A program made the position numbers and the translations under genes. A DNA stretch of 35,907 bases from contig SHYY01000044.1 of assembly GCA_009692555.1 (NCBI GenBank), positions 1 to 35,907 on the forward strand, in the 5' to 3' direction. This DNA is from Myxococcales bacterium (GTDB taxonomy: Bacteria > Myxococcota_A > Polyangia > Palsa-1104 > SHYY01). Below, piece by piece: positions 35,334 through 35,907 of this stretch (position 1 is the stretch's first letter; each line of letters starts with the position of its first letter). The notes under the pieces are model-generated. The model did not search any database, was not told the origin of the DNA, and saw only the letters and a list, made by a program, of their open reading frames with translations.

Positions 35334-35739
35334 TCACGGAGTCGTAGTCGTAGTCGTCGTCGTAGTCGATTCAGGGGCACTCTCGCGCGGGGGATCACCT
35401 CTCCGGCACAAGCGCGTGAGCATCTCCACGATGCGGGTCAGGAACTCCATGGCCTGTCGCGGAGTGTCTTCCAAGGCGAGTTGCAGGACCGCAAAGGCAT
35501 CCACGATCGCCTTGCACTCCATCGCGGAGCCCCGGGCGATGCTGTAGAAAGCGGGCGCCATCCGGCGCTCCGAAGCGGCCCGCTCCCTCGGCGATGTTCC
35601 AGGGGATGGAGAGCGCCGCACGTTTGAGCTCTTCGGTGAGAAACGAGTTCCCGCTGGGGGCGCTCGTCGCGATCTGCGACCCAAGGGCGAGGAACTCGAT
35701 GGCGCGGCGATAGACGTCGAGCTTCTGGTCGGCCAGCAT
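35334..35739 (-). pseudogene. Four-helix-bundle protein gene with +1 frameshift
   Basis: Begins at ATG 35739 (MLADQKLDVYRRAIEFLAL), with AGGAGG six bases upstream, and continues through SIPWNIAEGAGRFGAPDGARF. At 35548-35550 (plus strand AAA) it has three T in the coding strand where the 5' copy has two, so the frame breaks; the rest, YSIARGSAMECKAIVDAFAVLQLALEDTPRQ, is in the next frame to TGA at 35336-35334. Without the extra base the protein would be about 135 aa including the poly-Thr tail, near the 115-130 aa usual for the family. Homopolymer sequencing error is an alternative. Confidence 0.75.
35341..35369. repeat. Hexamer tract, inner left end of element
   Basis: GTCGTA/GTAGTC units with an internal GTCGTC variant. 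Read on the minus strand it is the poly-Thr tail of the four-helix-bundle gene. Its copy number differs from the tract at 226-260. Confidence 0.85.
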
Positions 35740-35830
35740 GGGCATCCTCCTGTCTGGGAGGCCAGGGGGGTCGGTTGGCAGGAGGAATTTGTTGCGGGAG
35801 GAAGTTCGATTGCCGTCGCTGCGGACGGGA

Positions 35831-35862
35831 CGACTACGACTACGACTACGACTACGACTACG
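35831..35862. repeat. Hexamer tract, inner right end of element
   Basis: Five and a third perfect CGACTA units in inverted orientation relative to the left tract, lying upstream of the gene's start. With the left tract it extends the terminal inverted repeat of the element. Confidence 0.85.
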
Positions 35863-35907
35863 TGACGAGCAAGAGCCAGCAAGAGGGCCCCCTCCGCTGT
35901 TAAGCAC

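Larger units (their letters stand above)
35306..35907 (-). mobile_element. Complete small TIR element with four-helix-bundle gene
   Basis: 601-602 bp. Ends: TGCTTAAC at 35306-35313 and GTTAAGCA at 35899-35906, with GGGGGTCCCTC / GAGGGCCCCC just inside, then hexamer tracts (35341-35369 and 35831-35862). A single gene reads leftward. No transposase is encoded. The window ends one base after the right end. The other copy is at 1-291. No clear target-site duplication can be read because only one flank is present. Confidence 0.7.

Overview
The window is a high-GC, densely coded bacterial chromosome segment. It most likely comes from a Myxococcota-type (deltaproteobacterial) organism. Reasons, part sequence and part family knowledge: a secreted glycosidase ends in a Cys-containing, Trp/Leu-rich hydrophobic segment followed by Arg, like the MYXO-CTERM sorting tail; there are several lipoproteins with Asp/Pro-rich linkers; a two-domain nitrite/sulfite reductase; and many genes overlap as GTGA or ATGA. 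No rRNA or tRNA gene was seen.

Layout. 1-291: end of a small repeated element carrying a four-helix-bundle (23S-IVS/S23-like) gene. 311-3535: core translation and nucleotide block rpsB-tsf-pyrH-frr. 3566-6519: acyl-CoA block (enoyl-CoA hydratase, a 76-aa conserved protein, hot-dog thioesterase, NUDT19-like Nudix) ending in a Cys-rich lipoprotein with an in-frame TGA. 6730-11171 (minus): a three-subunit molybdenum hydroxylase most like 4-hydroxybenzoyl-CoA reductase, with a lipoprotein gene inside the operon. 11240-16399: PQQ-like propeller lipoprotein, siroheme nitrite/sulfite reductase with partner gene, two hot-dog thioesterases. 16418-21085: DUF4143 ATPase, a class V aminotransferase split by an amber codon, and the secreted glycosidase. 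21112-24334: a 21-bp tandem repeat, folB, a small membrane protein, def, then ribA and an Mrp/ApbC Fe-S carrier. 24339-28250: accessory island with VapBC, a kinase remnant, and a minus-strand cassette of PIN protein, XRE-ImmA/IrrE protein and a frameshifted QueC-like fragment behind its own promoter and operator. 28466-35245: M48 peptidase, large lipoprotein, M20 amidohydrolase, exported helical protein, LON-like domain protein, SDR and DUF2203 protein. 35306-35907: a complete second copy of the small element, inverted relative to the first.

The most unusual material is non-coding or mobile. The small element has TGCTTAAC terminal inverted repeats, ACTACG-type hexamer tracts at its ends and one four-helix-bundle gene. 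Three intergenic regions (about 2075-2199, 4683-4803, 6558-6689) are built almost entirely from consecutive short perfect hairpins; two are joined to related larger hairpins that contain the stop codon of the neighbouring gene, and the third follows a 26-bp duplication of a gene start. Several genes also have a -10-like hexamer only 3-9 nt before the start codon, which suggests frequent leaderless transcription.

All family assignments come from reading translated sequence and recalled motifs; no database search was run.
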